The notes beneath the pieces were generated by a model, which was given only the letters and a program-made list of their open reading frames with translations, did not search any database and was not told the origin of the DNA. Shown piece after piece: positions 9,083 to 16,719 of a stretch of DNA of 35,745 bases. This stretch comes from a virus: the IMG/VR virus record IMGVR_UViG_3300046412_000165, positions 1-35,745 of that record. One strand, written 5' to 3'. The first letter of the stretch is position 1. Each line of letters opens with the position of its first letter. The translations under genes were made by a program, and so were the position numbers.

Positions 9083-9268
9083 ATGAACGACATAAGTAGA
9101 AAGATAGTAGACCAAATCGAAGCAGGTAAAATGCAAGATGCTAAAGACTCTATCAATGACGGTATCAAGGCGAAAGCAGGAGAAGTCGTTGACATGAAGA
9201 GAGTTGAAATGCAAATGGATTGGATGGAAACTTCACATGAAGAAGACGTTTCAACAGATAACGATTGA
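9083..9268 (+). CDS. Small prohead core protein, gp67 position
   Basis: A 61-residue charged protein starting MNDISRKIVDQIEAGKMQDA with an acidic, Met-rich second half. It lies between the portal gene and the protease gene, the T4 position of gp67, a small internal scaffold protein that gp21 digests during head maturation. Sequence similarity cannot be judged by eye beyond the conserved VDQIEAGKM-type helix seen in marine relatives. GGA precedes the ATG. It overlaps the next gene by 32 bases. Confidence 0.6.
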   Translation: MNDISRKIVDQIEAGKMQDAKDSINDGIKAKAGEVVDMKRVEMQMDWMETSHEEDVSTDND

Positions 9269-9545
9269 GTTAAACGAGGCGAAGTTTAAACTTCCTTCAG
9301 ATCAGAAAGAGGTCAAACGTGAGACTGAGAAAGTCGCAGGTAAAACGATTGATGTAGTATACGCACAATCGTCTAAGAGAAAGATTTACGTGTACATAGA
9401 TGGTAACGTAGTGGGCGAACCATTTAGAAATTTAAAAGACGCCCAGAAAGAGATGAAAAATATTAAATTAGTAATGAAGCAAATGGGTGAAGAAAACATC
9501 TCTAAAGAGGAAATTTTAGGAGTTATAAATGAAACTAATATCTGA
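9237..9545 (+). CDS. Prohead core protein, gp68 position
   Basis: 102 residues from ATG 9237, starting MKKTFQQITIELNEAKFKLP, basic in the middle (KRETEKVAGKTIDVVYAQSS) with a short beta segment RKIYVYIDGNVVGEPF. It occupies the slot of T4 gp68, another prohead core component, between gp67 and gp21. An in-frame ATG at 9204 would lengthen it by 11 residues and enlarge the overlap; 9237 has a purine-rich GGATGGAA upstream and is preferred. Function is inferred from position. The stop overlaps gp21 by 17 bases. Confidence 0.55.
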   Translation: MKKTFQQITIELNEAKFKLPSDQKEVKRETEKVAGKTIDVVYAQSSKRKIYVYIDGNVVGEPFRNLKDAQKEMKNIKLVMKQMGEENISKEEILGVINETNI

Positions 9546-10182
9546 ATTCAACGACTATAGTATCTCACCCGTTATTATAGAAGAGAACGAAAAAGGGGAA
9601 AAAGATTACTTCATCGAAGGTATCTTTATGCAATCTGAAATTAAAAACAGAAATGGCAGAGTATACCCTAAAGATGTAATGAGAAAAGAAGTAGATCGTT
9701 ACAGAAAAGAGTTTGTTGAGAAGCAAAGAGCATTCGGAGAGTTAGGACATCCTGAAGGACCTACAATTAATTTAGACAAAGTATCTCACTTAATTACAAA
9801 ACTAGACGAAGATGGAAATAATTATGTGGGTAGAGCAAAGATTTTAAGTACACCAAATGGTCAGATTGTCAGAAATTTGATTGATGACGGTGCAAAGTTG
9901 GGAGTATCATCTAGAGGACTAGGTTCACTAGAACAAAAAGGTGGTGCCCAATATGTTAAAGGTGACTTTCAGTTGGCAACTGCCGCTGATATTGTCGCAG
10001 ATCCTTCTGCACCTGAGGCGTTTGTCGAAGGCATAATGGAGGGAGTAGAGTGGATCTACGAAAATGGTATTCTTAAGTGTACTGAAGTAGAGCAGATGAG
10101 AGATAAACTTTTATCTACAAAACTAAATAAACTTGAGGAAACTAAATTAAATCTATGGAAAAAGTTCGTTGAGAACTTGTAA
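9529..10182 (+). CDS. 21: Prohead core maturation protease gp21-like
   Basis: 217 residues against 212 in T4. Serine protease of the herpesvirus-assemblin-like prohead protease fold. Visible motifs: FMQSEIKNRNGRVYPKDVM, FGELGHPEGPTINLDKVSH with likely catalytic His74, and LGVSSRGLGSL with likely nucleophile Ser127 or Ser128. It cleaves scaffold and capsid proteins so that DNA can be packaged. The start is fixed by AGGAG eight bases upstream and by the conserved N-terminus. It is followed two bases after its stop by a late promoter that drives the scaffold gene. Confidence 0.93.
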   Translation: MKLISEFNDYSISPVIIEENEKGEKDYFIEGIFMQSEIKNRNGRVYPKDVMRKEVDRYRKEFVEKQRAFGELGHPEGPTINLDKVSHLITKLDEDGNNYVGRAKILSTPNGQIVRNLIDDGAKLGVSSRGLGSLEQKGGAQYVKGDFQLATAADIVADPSAPEAFVEGIMEGVEWIYENGILKCTEVEQMRDKLLSTKLNKLEETKLNLWKKFVENL

Positions 10183-10184
10183 CA

Positions 10185-10192
10185 TATAAATA
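10185..10192 (+). promoter_or_regulatory. Late promoter for scaffold and capsid genes
   Basis: An exact TATAAATA begins two bases after the gp21 stop codon. The expected start is near 10198, leaving about 25 bases of leader with ACAGGAGAAAAAA before the gp22 ATG. It probably also supplies gp23 mRNA, since no separate match precedes gp23. Confidence 0.7.
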
Positions 10193-10222
10193 AAAGAGTT
10201 ATTACTCAAACAGGAGAAAAAA

Positions 10223-11587
10223 ATGGCAGATTTAGAGAAAAACCTAAATGACGCAATAGAGGAAGTAATGTCTGAAGGACAGCAACCTGACTCTAAGGCG
10301 GAAAAAGGTGATCAAAAACCTGTTAAACAAGGTTCATCAGACGCCGAGAAAATCGAAGGCGGGAAAGGTGAAGTCGTCAAACCTGAAGAAAATCCTGTTG
10401 ACAAAGCAGTTGATTCAGTTAAAAAAGCAGAGAAGCAGAAAGAAGTTTCTGGTGATCCTCAACAGAAAGGGGAAGCACCTGCTGAGAGTCAACCTAAGTT
10501 GAAAAAAGTTTCAGAAGAAGAAGATTCAGAAGATGAAAAACCTTCTAAAATGAAAATGATCAAGGCAATGGTCAACAAAATGAAGGATCTAGATAAAGAA
10601 AAACTTCAGGCAATGTACTCTGAGATGTCAGAGGAAAGTGTTGACGAAACCTTGTCAAAGGCAGAGATCGCAAGAGCAATCGTAGAACTCATGAAGAAAA
10701 AAGGTGAGGACGAGGTAGAAGAAGGTTTCAATAAACTTCTTGAATCAGAAAAAGACGAAGACGAAGACGAAGATGAAGATGAGAAAAAAGACGATAAAGA
10801 AGTCAAAGAATCATCTGAAGTTGAATCTTCACTAGTTGAGATTGAAGTAGAAGACGACCTAGAGAAAATCTCAGAAGCACTTGAACTCTCGGAAGAGAAT
10901 CAAGAGAAGGCAAAAGTTATCTTCAAGGCCGCAGTATCATCTAAAGTCTCAGAGATCAAAGAGCAACTTGAATCAGAGTATTCAGAGAATTTAAAAACCT
11001 CAACAGAGAAAGTTAAAGACGACCTAGCGGAAGCAGTCGACAAGTACCTTTCTTACTGTGCAGAAGAGTGGACGAAAGAAAACGAACTTGCAATAGAAAG
11101 AGGTTTGAGATCAGAAATGACTGAAAACTTCATCGAAGGATTAAAAACATTGTTCACAGAACATTATGTTGAAGTTCCAGAAGATAAGTACGACGTTATT
11201 GATGAACTCGCAAATCGTCTTGACGAAATGGAAGACAAACTTGACGTAGAAGTATCTAAGAATATGGAAATCGTTGAGGAAAGAGATTCCTTGTTAAGAC
11301 AAAATGTTGTGAAAGAGGCATGTGCAGACTTGTCTGAGTCACAAATTGAAAAATTGGTTTCACTATCAAATGGTGTAGACTTCAATAGTACTGAAGATTT
11401 CGCAGAGAAAGTTTCAGAACTTAAAGAAGCATACTTTCCTGCTGATAAAGGTGAGACCGTTGCAGAAGAAACAGTAGTTGAAGAAGGAACAGGATCTTTC
11501 GAAGATGATTCATCATCTGAAAAAGTTGTTGATCCTACTATGAATGCTTATTCTTCAGCATTAAGTAAACTAAAACCATTAGGTTAA
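10223..11587 (+). CDS. 22: Prohead scaffold protein gp22-like, enlarged
   Basis: 454 residues, far longer than T4 gp22 (269). Composition is that of a major core protein: very rich in Glu, Lys, Asp and Ser, with long coiled-coil stretches and almost no hydrophobic core. An acidic run of alternating Glu-Asp codons near residues 176-190 comes from a tandem GACGAA/GATGAA stretch. It should assemble the inner scaffold with gp67/gp68 and be degraded by gp21. Assignment is from position between gp21 and gp23 plus composition; the C-terminal part (SQIEKLVSLSNGVDFNST, and final NAYSSALSKLKPL) looks conserved. AGGAG lies ahead of the ATG. Confidence 0.85.
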   Translation: MADLEKNLNDAIEEVMSEGQQPDSKAEKGDQKPVKQGSSDAEKIEGGKGEVVKPEENPVDKAVDSVKKAEKQKEVSGDPQQKGEAPAESQPKLKKVSEEEDSEDEKPSKMKMIKAMVNKMKDLDKEKLQAMYSEMSEESVDETLSKAEIARAIVELMKKKGEDEVEEGFNKLLESEKDEDEDEDEDEKKDDKEVKESSEVESSLVEIEVEDDLEKISEALELSEENQEKAKVIFKAAVSSKVSEIKEQLESEYSENLKTSTEKVKDDLAEAVDKYLSYCAEEWTKENELAIERGLRSEMTENFIEGLKTLFTEHYVEVPEDKYDVIDELANRLDEMEDKLDVEVSKNMEIVEERDSLLRQNVVKEACADLSESQIEKLVSLSNGVDFNSTEDFAEKVSELKEAYFPADKGETVAEETVVEEGTGSFEDDSSSEKVVDPTMNAYSSALSKLKPLG

Positions 11588-11608
11588 TTTTAAAGGAGAA
11601 AATGTAAA

Positions 11609-12919
11609 ATGTTCTTATCAGAAAATTTACAAGAAAAGTGGTCCCCTATACTTGAGCATTCTGATCTTCCAAAGATCGAAGACAACTATAAGAGAGCGGT
11701 CACTGCTGTTATCCTCGAGAACCAAGAGAAAGCACTAGCAGAAGATAGAGCAACTCTTTCCGAGGCAGCACCTTTAAATGCTACAGGTGGTACAGCAATC
11801 AACAATTGGGATCCTATTTTGATCTCATTAGTTAGACGTGCTATGCCAAATCTCGTTGCTTACGACATTTGCGGTGTTCAACCAATGACAGGTCCAACAG
11901 GACTTATCTTTGCTATGAAGGCAAGGTATCAAGATTATCCTTCAGCAGGACGTGAAGGACAATCAGAAGCATTAGGTATCAAAGAACCTAGAACTGGTTA
12001 TTCTGCTTCAGCAGGACCAAACAGTACAGCAGGTGTTGATGCAGACCCAGAAGGAAATCCTTTTGCAGGGTCAAGTGCTTATCAAAACCAAACTTCAGGC
12101 GCAATGGATACACAAAATGCAGAAGCATTAGGTGATGGAGCATCGAACCACTTTCAAGAGATGTCATTTACTATTGAGAAATCAACTGTAACTGCTAACT
12201 CTAGAGCATTAAAGGCCGAGTATTCACTCGAACTTGCACAAGACTTAAAAGCAATCCACGGTCTTGATGCAGAATCAGAACTAGCAAATATTCTTTCATC
12301 AGAAATTCTTGCTGAAATCAACCGTGAAGTTGTTAGAGAAGTTAACAACCAAGCAAAAACTGGTGCGGAAGCAACTGCTTCAGCAGGTACTTTCAACCTA
12401 GACGTTGATGCTAACGGTAGATGGTCAGTTGAGAAATTCAAAGGATTATTGTTCCAAATCGAAAGAGAATCTAACAAGATCGCAAAAGAAACAAGAAGAG
12501 GTAAAGGTAACTTTATTCTATGTTCTTCAGACGTTGCATCTGCTCTTTCAATGGCAGGAGTATTAGATTACGCACCTGCTCTTAACACTAACATTAACGT
12601 TGATGATACTGGCAATACTTTTGCTGGTGTTCTTAACGGTAGAGTTAAAGTATACATCGATCCATATGCTGGATCAGATTACTTGACTGTTGGTTATAGA
12701 GGATCAAATCCGTATGATGCTGGTATGTTCTACTGTCCATATGTACCTTTACAAATGGTCAGAGCAGTTGGAGAGAATACTTTCCAACCAAAAATCGGAT
12801 TCAAGACAAGATACGGAATGGTATCTAACCCATTTGTAGGTGATGCACCTGTAAGTGGTCTTGCACCAGATGGAAACAACCAGTACTACAGAAAGATGTT
12901 AGTATCTAACATTCTGTAA
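11609..12919 (+). CDS. 23: Major capsid protein gp23-like
   Basis: 436 residues, shorter than T4 gp23 (521), as in many marine relatives. The N-terminus holds EKWSPILEHSDLPKI and a likely gp21 cleavage site LSE|A after residue 52, matching the T4-type (L/I)xE rule. The body has LVRRAMPNLVAYDICGVQPM, TGPTGLIFAMKARY, GRWSVEKFKGLLFQIERESN, LCSSDVASAL and the C-terminal KIGFKTRYGMVSNPF, all strong family signatures. It forms the hexamers of the head. The ribosome site AAAGGAG lies 13 bases ahead of the ATG. Tandem hairpins follow the stop immediately. Confidence 0.97.
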   Translation: MFLSENLQEKWSPILEHSDLPKIEDNYKRAVTAVILENQEKALAEDRATLSEAAPLNATGGTAINNWDPILISLVRRAMPNLVAYDICGVQPMTGPTGLIFAMKARYQDYPSAGREGQSEALGIKEPRTGYSASAGPNSTAGVDADPEGNPFAGSSAYQNQTSGAMDTQNAEALGDGASNHFQEMSFTIEKSTVTANSRALKAEYSLELAQDLKAIHGLDAESELANILSSEILAEINREVVREVNNQAKTGAEATASAGTFNLDVDANGRWSVEKFKGLLFQIERESNKIAKETRRGKGNFILCSSDVASALSMAGVLDYAPALNTNINVDDTGNTFAGVLNGRVKVYIDPYAGSDYLTVGYRGSNPYDAGMFYCPYVPLQMVRAVGENTFQPKIGFKTRYGMVSNPFVGDAPVSGLAPDGNNQYYRKMLVSNIL

Positions 12920-12965
12920 AAAAGTTTCGAACTTTTAAAAAGGTCTCTTCGGAGACCTTTTTTTT
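12920..12965 (+). terminator. Tandem hairpin terminator after major capsid gene
   Basis: The first hairpin is AAAAGTT-TCG-AACTTTT (12920-12936). The second is a ten-pair stem AAAAGGTCTC with a TTCG tetraloop and GAGACCTTTT (12938-12961), followed by further Ts to 12965. The second is a classic intrinsic terminator and should end the abundant capsid mRNA. Confidence 0.92.
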
Positions 12966-12967
12966 GC

Positions 12968-12975
12968 ACTAAATA
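12968..12975 (+). promoter_or_regulatory. Late-promoter-like ACTAAATA
   Basis: ACTAAATA lies just after the capsid terminator and 37 bases before a gene with a strong AGGAGG site. It differs from TATAAATA at two positions, but the same eight bases recur at 17238, 30876 and 35299, each in front of a short gene. Confidence 0.5.
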
Positions 12976-13011
12976 TAATTGTCATTAACACACATACACA
13001 CAGGAGGAAAA

Positions 13012-13230
13012 ATGGCAAATCAAGCAAAATCAGGTTACGAAATTCGTGCCGACTTACTATCCCTTGCAGAGGGCGTCTTAATCAACAACATCGAGAATGA
13101 GAGGACTACCATATATACATGGAATGATAACCATCCCGAGTCGAAGAAAGATATGCCCCTAAGAACTTACTCAGCACAAGATGTCATTGATACTGCAAAG
13201 CAGTTTAATGATTTCGTAAACGAGAAGTAA
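13012..13230 (+). CDS. Conserved-looking small protein, unknown function
   Basis: 72 residues from the ATG that follows AGGAGGAAAA. Starts MANQAKSGYEIRADLLSLAE and continues GVLINNIENERTTIYTWNDN, ending in a short helix DVIDTAKQFNDFVNEK. No membrane segment, signal peptide or catalytic motif is visible. A longer frame from TTG 12979 would begin ahead of the ribosome site and is unlikely. I recall similar YEIRADLL-type proteins next to gp23 in marine T4-like phages, so it may be virion-related, but no function can be assigned. It has its own upstream promoter-like site and is followed three bases later by another. Confidence 0.75.
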   Translation: MANQAKSGYEIRADLLSLAEGVLINNIENERTTIYTWNDNHPESKKDMPLRTYSAQDVIDTAKQFNDFVNEK

Positions 13231-13232
13231 CG

Positions 13233-13240
13233 CATAAATA
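13233..13240 (+). promoter_or_regulatory. Late-promoter-like CATAAATA
   Basis: One mismatch to TATAAATA, located three bases after the preceding stop. Predicted start near 13246, so the hairpin at 13248-13267 would lie at the very 5' end of the message. Confidence 0.5.
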
Positions 13241-13247
13241 GTATTGT

Positions 13248-13272
13248 GGGGTGATATTATTCACCCCCTTTT
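13248..13272 (+). terminator. Hairpin with short T-run at mRNA 5' end
   Basis: GGGGTGA (13248-13254), loop TATTAT, and TCACCCC (13261-13267) form a perfect seven-pair stem, followed by C and TTTT. It could end transcription from upstream. Because it begins about two bases after the predicted late start, it could also protect the 5' end of the late message. Confidence 0.45.
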
Positions 13273-13283
13273 GAGGAAATATA

Positions 13284-13427
13284 ATGTATACAAGTACACT
13301 TAAACCAGACCCTAGTAGATTTGTTGAGTCTAGTACACCACAAGATCAGCAAGTACATAAAGGTTGGTATTGGGATTACAAAACAAAAAAGTTTTACAGA
13401 TGGGATAATATACCCAAGGATAAATAA
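13284..13427 (+). CDS. 47-residue aromatic-rich small protein, unknown
   Basis: A short frame starting MYTSTLKPDPSRF, with a Trp/Tyr-rich second half (GWYWDYKTKKFYRWDNIP). GAGG lies seven bases ahead of the ATG, and the stop overlaps the next ATG as TAATG, the same coupling used between virion genes in this genome. This supports a real gene despite its size. The aromatic/basic segment could bind protein or sugar surfaces, but that is speculation. It sits between two probable late genes and so may be a virion or assembly factor. Confidence 0.6.
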   Translation: MYTSTLKPDPSRFVESSTPQDQQVHKGWYWDYKTKKFYRWDNIPKDK

Positions 13428-13969
13428 TGCCAGAGACATCAATCAACAAGTCAATACTTAATAAGAATAATTTTAGATTACTTATTGACAAAACACCAAC
13501 AGTAGAGTACTTCGTCAGATCAGTTAATATTCCAGGATTAACATTTGGTGAAACAGTACAGGCGGCAGGTGTAGGACTTGATGCTTTCTTTCCTGGAGAT
13601 AAAGTTTCTTTTGATACACTTGATGTATCTTTTCTTGTCGATGAAGACTTAGAAAACTTTAAAGAAATATATGATTGGATGGACGCAATCGTTCCTATAG
13701 CAGATCCCTCTGCCTATGGGGCATATGTCAATTCAGTTAAAACAGATGCAGGTACATTCTCAGCAGTAGAGAATGATCTCTTACAGTATTCAGATATTAC
13801 ATTAGTATTGAATACTAATAAGAACATACCAAACAAATTTTTTAGATTCCACGATTGCTTTCCAATCAGTTTAGGTGGTATCGAACTTGAGAGTGGTGCA
13901 GATACTGAGGCAGTTATCGCAAATGTATCATTCAGATTTACATATTACGAGATAGAAAGCACTAGTTAA
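13427..13969 (+). CDS. Tail-tube-fold protein (gp3/gp19/gp54-like), tail completion candidate
   Basis: 180 residues. The pattern NNFRLLIDKTPTVEYFVRSV, NIPGLTFGE, FFPGDKVSFDTLDVSFLVDE, DLENFKEIYDWMDAI and a final beta strand is that of the T4 gp19-like tube fold, shared by tube, tube initiator and tube terminator proteins. The true tube protein is at 7003-7500, so this is likely a specialised member. I recall a gp3-type tail completion protein between gp23 and uvsY in marine T4-like phages, which fits this slot, but sequence alone does not separate gp3 from gp54. It overlaps the preceding small gene by one base. Confidence 0.65.
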   Translation: MPETSINKSILNKNNFRLLIDKTPTVEYFVRSVNIPGLTFGETVQAAGVGLDAFFPGDKVSFDTLDVSFLVDEDLENFKEIYDWMDAIVPIADPSAYGAYVNSVKTDAGTFSAVENDLLQYSDITLVLNTNKNIPNKFFRFHDCFPISLGGIELESGADTEAVIANVSFRFTYYEIESTS

Positions 13970-13974
13970 ATCTC

Positions 13975-13982
13975 AATAAATA
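13975..13982 (+). promoter_or_regulatory. Late-promoter-like AATAAATA upstream of uvsY
   Basis: One mismatch to TATAAATA, in the 52-base gap before uvsY. A TATACT string follows at 13986 without a convincing -35. Either could be the promoter; the AT-rich gap makes chance matches likely. Confidence 0.3.
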
Positions 13983-13985
13983 TGT

Positions 13986-14010
13986 TATACTATTAGTATT
14001 TAATAGTATA
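13986..14010 (+). repeat. Perfect 10-bp inverted repeat before uvsY
   Basis: TATACTATTA (13986-13995), spacer GTATT, and TAATAGTATA (14001-14010) form a perfect palindrome 11 bases before the uvsY ATG. It could fold into an AT-rich mRNA hairpin around the ribosome site or be a protein-binding site. There is no GC clamp or T-run, so it is not a normal terminator. Confidence 0.6.
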
Positions 14011-14021
14011 TTAGGTAAATT

Positions 14022-14465
14022 ATGAAACTAGATGAAATCAAAGTGATGTGGTCAAACGACTGTGAGATCGATGATATCGAACTCGACAAGTCATCATTAG
14101 AAGTTCCAAAATTACATGCTAAATATTCAGAGTTACTAACTGATAATATTTTATTGTTAAGAAGTCAGCAGATGAAATTCAACATGCTTAGAAAAGATAA
14201 GTGGATGTGGTTCAACGGCAAACTTGACGATGATAGAATTAGAGAACTTGGTTGGGCACCTGATCCATTTGATGGATTAAAAGTAATGAAAAGTGACTTT
14301 GGTATATGGTTCGATTCTGATCCAGATCTACAAAGTCTCAAAGCAAAAATAGATTACTTACAGGAAACAATTGAATTTATTAAGAGATGTATGGATAATA
14401 TCACTTGGAGACATCAAACAATAAAGAACACTATCGAGTGGCGTAAATTTATGGCGGGTCAATAA
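14022..14465 (+). CDS. uvsY: Recombination mediator UvsY-like
   Basis: 147 residues (T4 UvsY is 137). Starts MKLDEIKVMWSNDCEIDDIE, followed by LHAKYSELLTDNILLLRSQQ and a helical C-terminus ending TIEWRKFMAGQ. The W-x-D-x-IDxx start, KY-containing helix and basic middle match UvsY of T4-type phages, which loads UvsX recombinase on gp32-coated single strands. Gene order with UvsW soon after supports this. A Lys/Trp-rich DKWMWFNG segment lies mid-protein. The stop overlaps the next ATG as TAATG. AGG precedes the start weakly, and the palindrome upstream may affect translation. Confidence 0.88.
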   Translation: MKLDEIKVMWSNDCEIDDIELDKSSLEVPKLHAKYSELLTDNILLLRSQQMKFNMLRKDKWMWFNGKLDDDRIRELGWAPDPFDGLKVMKSDFGIWFDSDPDLQSLKAKIDYLQETIEFIKRCMDNITWRHQTIKNTIEWRKFMAGQ

Positions 14466-15145
14466 TGCTTTATCACAATAACGTATGGATATATAAAGAC
14501 TTTTTAACAAATGCAGAATGTGAAGTTGTTCATGCTACTGCTGAGAAACACGAACTTATGTCAGGTCGTATTGGATATAAGAACAATGACCCTGATGCAC
14601 CACCTAAAACTGATGGTCAACAGAACAGTGAGATCAGACAATCAGACGTTAGATGGATACCCCATAATTCATTCGTAGAAGAGATAAGTCAAAAGATTGA
14701 AGACGGCATCAACAGTGCTAATAGAGAAGCAGGTTGGAATTTACATTGGGATCAACCAGAGTCTCATCAATATACTATCTATCATCATAGACCAGAAGCA
14801 GAAGTAAAGGGAGATCATTACACTTGGCATATTGATTCAAGTCCAGATTGGCAAGGTCAAGGTGAAAGAATTAGAAAGTTAAGTTCAACACTTCAATTGT
14901 CAGATCCAAATGATTATGAGGGTGGACACTTTCAATACATCAATCCAAATGGTATATTCGATAAGTTAAAAAGAAACGAAGAGTGGGTAGATATGCAACA
15001 GCATATTACAACAGTCCCATTCTCTGCCAAATCTAAAGGAACACTTATAGTTTTTCCTTCTCATACATATCATCAAGTAACACCAGTAACGAGAGGAACA
15101 AGAATATCACTAGTCAGTTGGTTTCATGGTCCTAAGCATGTCTAA
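14465..15145 (+). CDS. 2-oxoglutarate/Fe(II) dioxygenase, PiuC/PKHX-like
   Basis: 226 residues. The double-stranded beta-helix iron site is visible: H122-x-D124 in YTWHIDSSPDW, distal His203 in FPSHTYHQVTPVTRG, and Arg213 for 2-oxoglutarate in GTRISLVSWFHGP. The pairing of STLQLSDPNDYEGGHFQ with the FPS..HxVxPV end is typical of PiuC/PKHX hydroxylases related to prolyl hydroxylase. The substrate is unknown; a phage or host protein is the usual guess. Such genes are frequent in marine T4-like phages. It is coupled to uvsY (TAATG) and overlaps the following 50-residue gene by 8 bases. Confidence 0.9.
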   Translation: MLYHNNVWIYKDFLTNAECEVVHATAEKHELMSGRIGYKNNDPDAPPKTDGQQNSEIRQSDVRWIPHNSFVEEISQKIEDGINSANREAGWNLHWDQPESHQYTIYHHRPEAEVKGDHYTWHIDSSPDWQGQGERIRKLSSTLQLSDPNDYEGGHFQYINPNGIFDKLKRNEEWVDMQQHITTVPFSAKSKGTLIVFPSHTYHQVTPVTRGTRISLVSWFHGPKHV

Positions 15146-15290
15146 GAAGAAAGCATTAATTAAACTATGTGTCATGACAGATGAAGACATCGGTCCAATG
15201 GACATGGACGAACAAATGAAAATCGTAGAGAAAGCAATAGAGGAAAAAAGATTCTATCTTGAATCTATCAATCCACCCAAAGATGTCTAA
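15138..15290 (+). CDS. 50-residue charged protein between oxygenase and uvsW
   Basis: Starts MSKKKALIKLCVMTDEDIGP, continues with an acidic Met-rich MDMDEQMKIVEKAIEEKRFY helix, and ends PPKDV. It overlaps the oxygenase gene by 8 bases and uvsW by 8 bases, the tight packing expected of real genes here. No domain is recognised. The start sits in CATGTCTAAG, with little Shine-Dalgarno signal, so translation is probably coupled to the upstream gene. Its short helical form would suit a binding partner, but nothing more can be said. Confidence 0.55.
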   Translation: MSKKKALIKLCVMTDEDIGPMDMDEQMKIVEKAIEEKRFYLESINPPKDV

Positions 15291-16719
15291 TTTAGTTACA
15301 GTACAGAAGATCGACGAGGTCTTCATGAAAGTTAATTGTGATGATGGTCTTGCAAGAGACTTGTACGATTTCTTTTCATATACAGTTCCTAATGCTAAGT
15401 TCATGCCCTCATATAAAAATAAATTTTGGGATGGAAAAGTCAGACTCTTTTCATTAAAAACAAATAAAATTTATATTGGTCTACTGCCATATGTAGATGA
15501 GTTTTGTAGAGAAAGAGGATATGATTTTGATGGTATACAAGATGTTATAGGCAAGAAAGAACGAGACGAGTCGAATAAGATAGACGACTTTATTGATATG
15601 CTTAGTCTACCATTCGCACCAAGAGACTACCAGTTAGAAGCATTTAAAACAGCAGTGCAGTATGGTCGACAATTGCTTTTGTCTCCTACAGCATCTGGTA
15701 AGTCCCTAATCATATATCTACTAGCACGATACTATGCTGGTAAAAAAATTATTATTGTACCAACAACTTCTTTAGTTGAGCAAATGGCAAAAGACTTTGA
15801 AGAGTATGGATATACAGATAGAGTTTGTAAAATTTACAGTGGTCAAGAAGTATTTGATGCAGACATTACTGTTACTACATGGCAATCATTTGCAAAAGCA
15901 CCTAAAGATGTAATGCAATCGTTTGATGTAGTTATAGGAGATGAAGCACATTTATTTAAAGCACAAACTCTCAAAGGCATCCTAGAGAAGATGAAGACTA
16001 CAGCAGTGAGAATAGGAACTACAGGTACACTTGATGGTTCTGAAGTACATAGACTACAACTTGAAGGTTTGTTTGGTCCAGTAAAGAAAGTCATAACGTC
16101 ATACGAGTTGATGGAAGAAGGTACGATAGCAAATTTAACTATTGATTGTGTCATACTTCGTCATACTAAACAAAAGAAAATGACTTATCAAGAAGAGATG
16201 GATTATCTTGTAAGCAATGAACAGAGAAATAAATTTATCACTAATCTAGTTAGTTCATTGAAAGGTAATACACTTGTACTCTTTCAGTACGTAGAAAAAC
16301 ATGGTGAAGTACTGTGGGAAATGTTTAACCCAATGGTCAGTAGAATGAACGGGACATTGCATTATGTTTATGGTGGTACAGATACAGAAGATAGAGAGTC
16401 AGTCAGAACTATCGTTGATTCTCCGAAGAAGAAAAATAATGTCATACTAGCATCATACGGAACATTCTCAACTGGAGTAAATATCAAGAAGATCGACAAT
16501 GTTGTATTCGCATCTCCTTCAAAGTCACGTATACGTAATCTACAGTCTATTGGTAGAGGGTTACGTAAGACAGATGGTAAGACATCGATGAGACTCTTTG
16601 ATATCTCAGACAATTTACAAAACAATAATTATACACTCGAACACTTGAAAGAACGCATAAATATTTACAATGAAGAGCAATTCTCATATGAAATTAAGGA
16701 GTTCGATCTAGATGGTTAA
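15283..16719 (+). CDS. uvsW: DNA/RNA helicase UvsW-like
   Basis: 478 residues from ATG 15283. The N-terminal SYKNKFWDGKVRLFSLKT segment is the UvsW DNA-binding region. Helicase motifs: Q-type FAPRDYQLEA, Walker A SPTASGKS at residues 134-141, DEAH at 220-223, GTTGTL (motif III-like), YGTFSTGVNIKKID and SIGRGLRK (motif VI). T4 UvsW is an SF2 helicase that migrates branched DNA and shuts off origin-dependent replication late in infection. A TTG-started extension to 15259 overlaps the upstream gene more and lacks support. The CATAAATA at 16656 is internal and probably chance. Confidence 0.93.
   Translation: MSNLVTVQKIDEVFMKVNCDDGLARDLYDFFSYTVPNAKFMPSYKNKFWDGKVRLFSLKTNKIYIGLLPYVDEFCRERGYDFDGIQDVIGKKERDESNKIDDFIDMLSLPFAPRDYQLEAFKTAVQYGRQLLLSPTASGKSLIIYLLARYYAGKKIIIVPTTSLVEQMAKDFEEYGYTDRVCKIYSGQEVFDADITVTTWQSFAKAPKDVMQSFDVVIGDEAHLFKAQTLKGILEKMKTTAVRIGTTGTLDGSEVHRLQLEGLFGPVKKVITSYELMEEGTIANLTIDCVILRHTKQKKMTYQEEMDYLVSNEQRNKFITNLVSSLKGNTLVLFQYVEKHGEVLWEMFNPMVSRMNGTLHYVYGGTDTEDRESVRTIVDSPKKKNNVILASYGTFSTGVNIKKIDNVVFASPSKSRIRNLQSIGRGLRKTDGKTSMRLFDISDNLQNNNYTLEHLKERINIYNEEQFSYEIKEFDLDG

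Noticed and set aside
9204-9236. Longer start for the gp68-position gene
   Set aside because: The extra 11 residues are Trp/Lys-rich shadow of the upstream gene and would increase the overlap; ATG 9237 has a better upstream purine tract.
10606-10806. Minus-strand frame made almost entirely of serine
   Set aside because: It is the antisense of the acidic Asp/Glu repeat of the scaffold gene; no ribosome site or independent support. Other minus-strand frames in the window are likewise shadows of + genes.
12920-13012. CRISPR, insertion sequence or integrase remnants near the capsid terminator and elsewhere
   Set aside because: No spaced repeat arrays, terminal inverted repeats with a transposase, or recombinase genes were seen anywhere in the window.
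16656-16663. CATAAATA inside uvsW
   Set aside because: Intragenic, one mismatch, and no dedicated leader; another such string at 30288 inside gp62 was rejected for the same reason.
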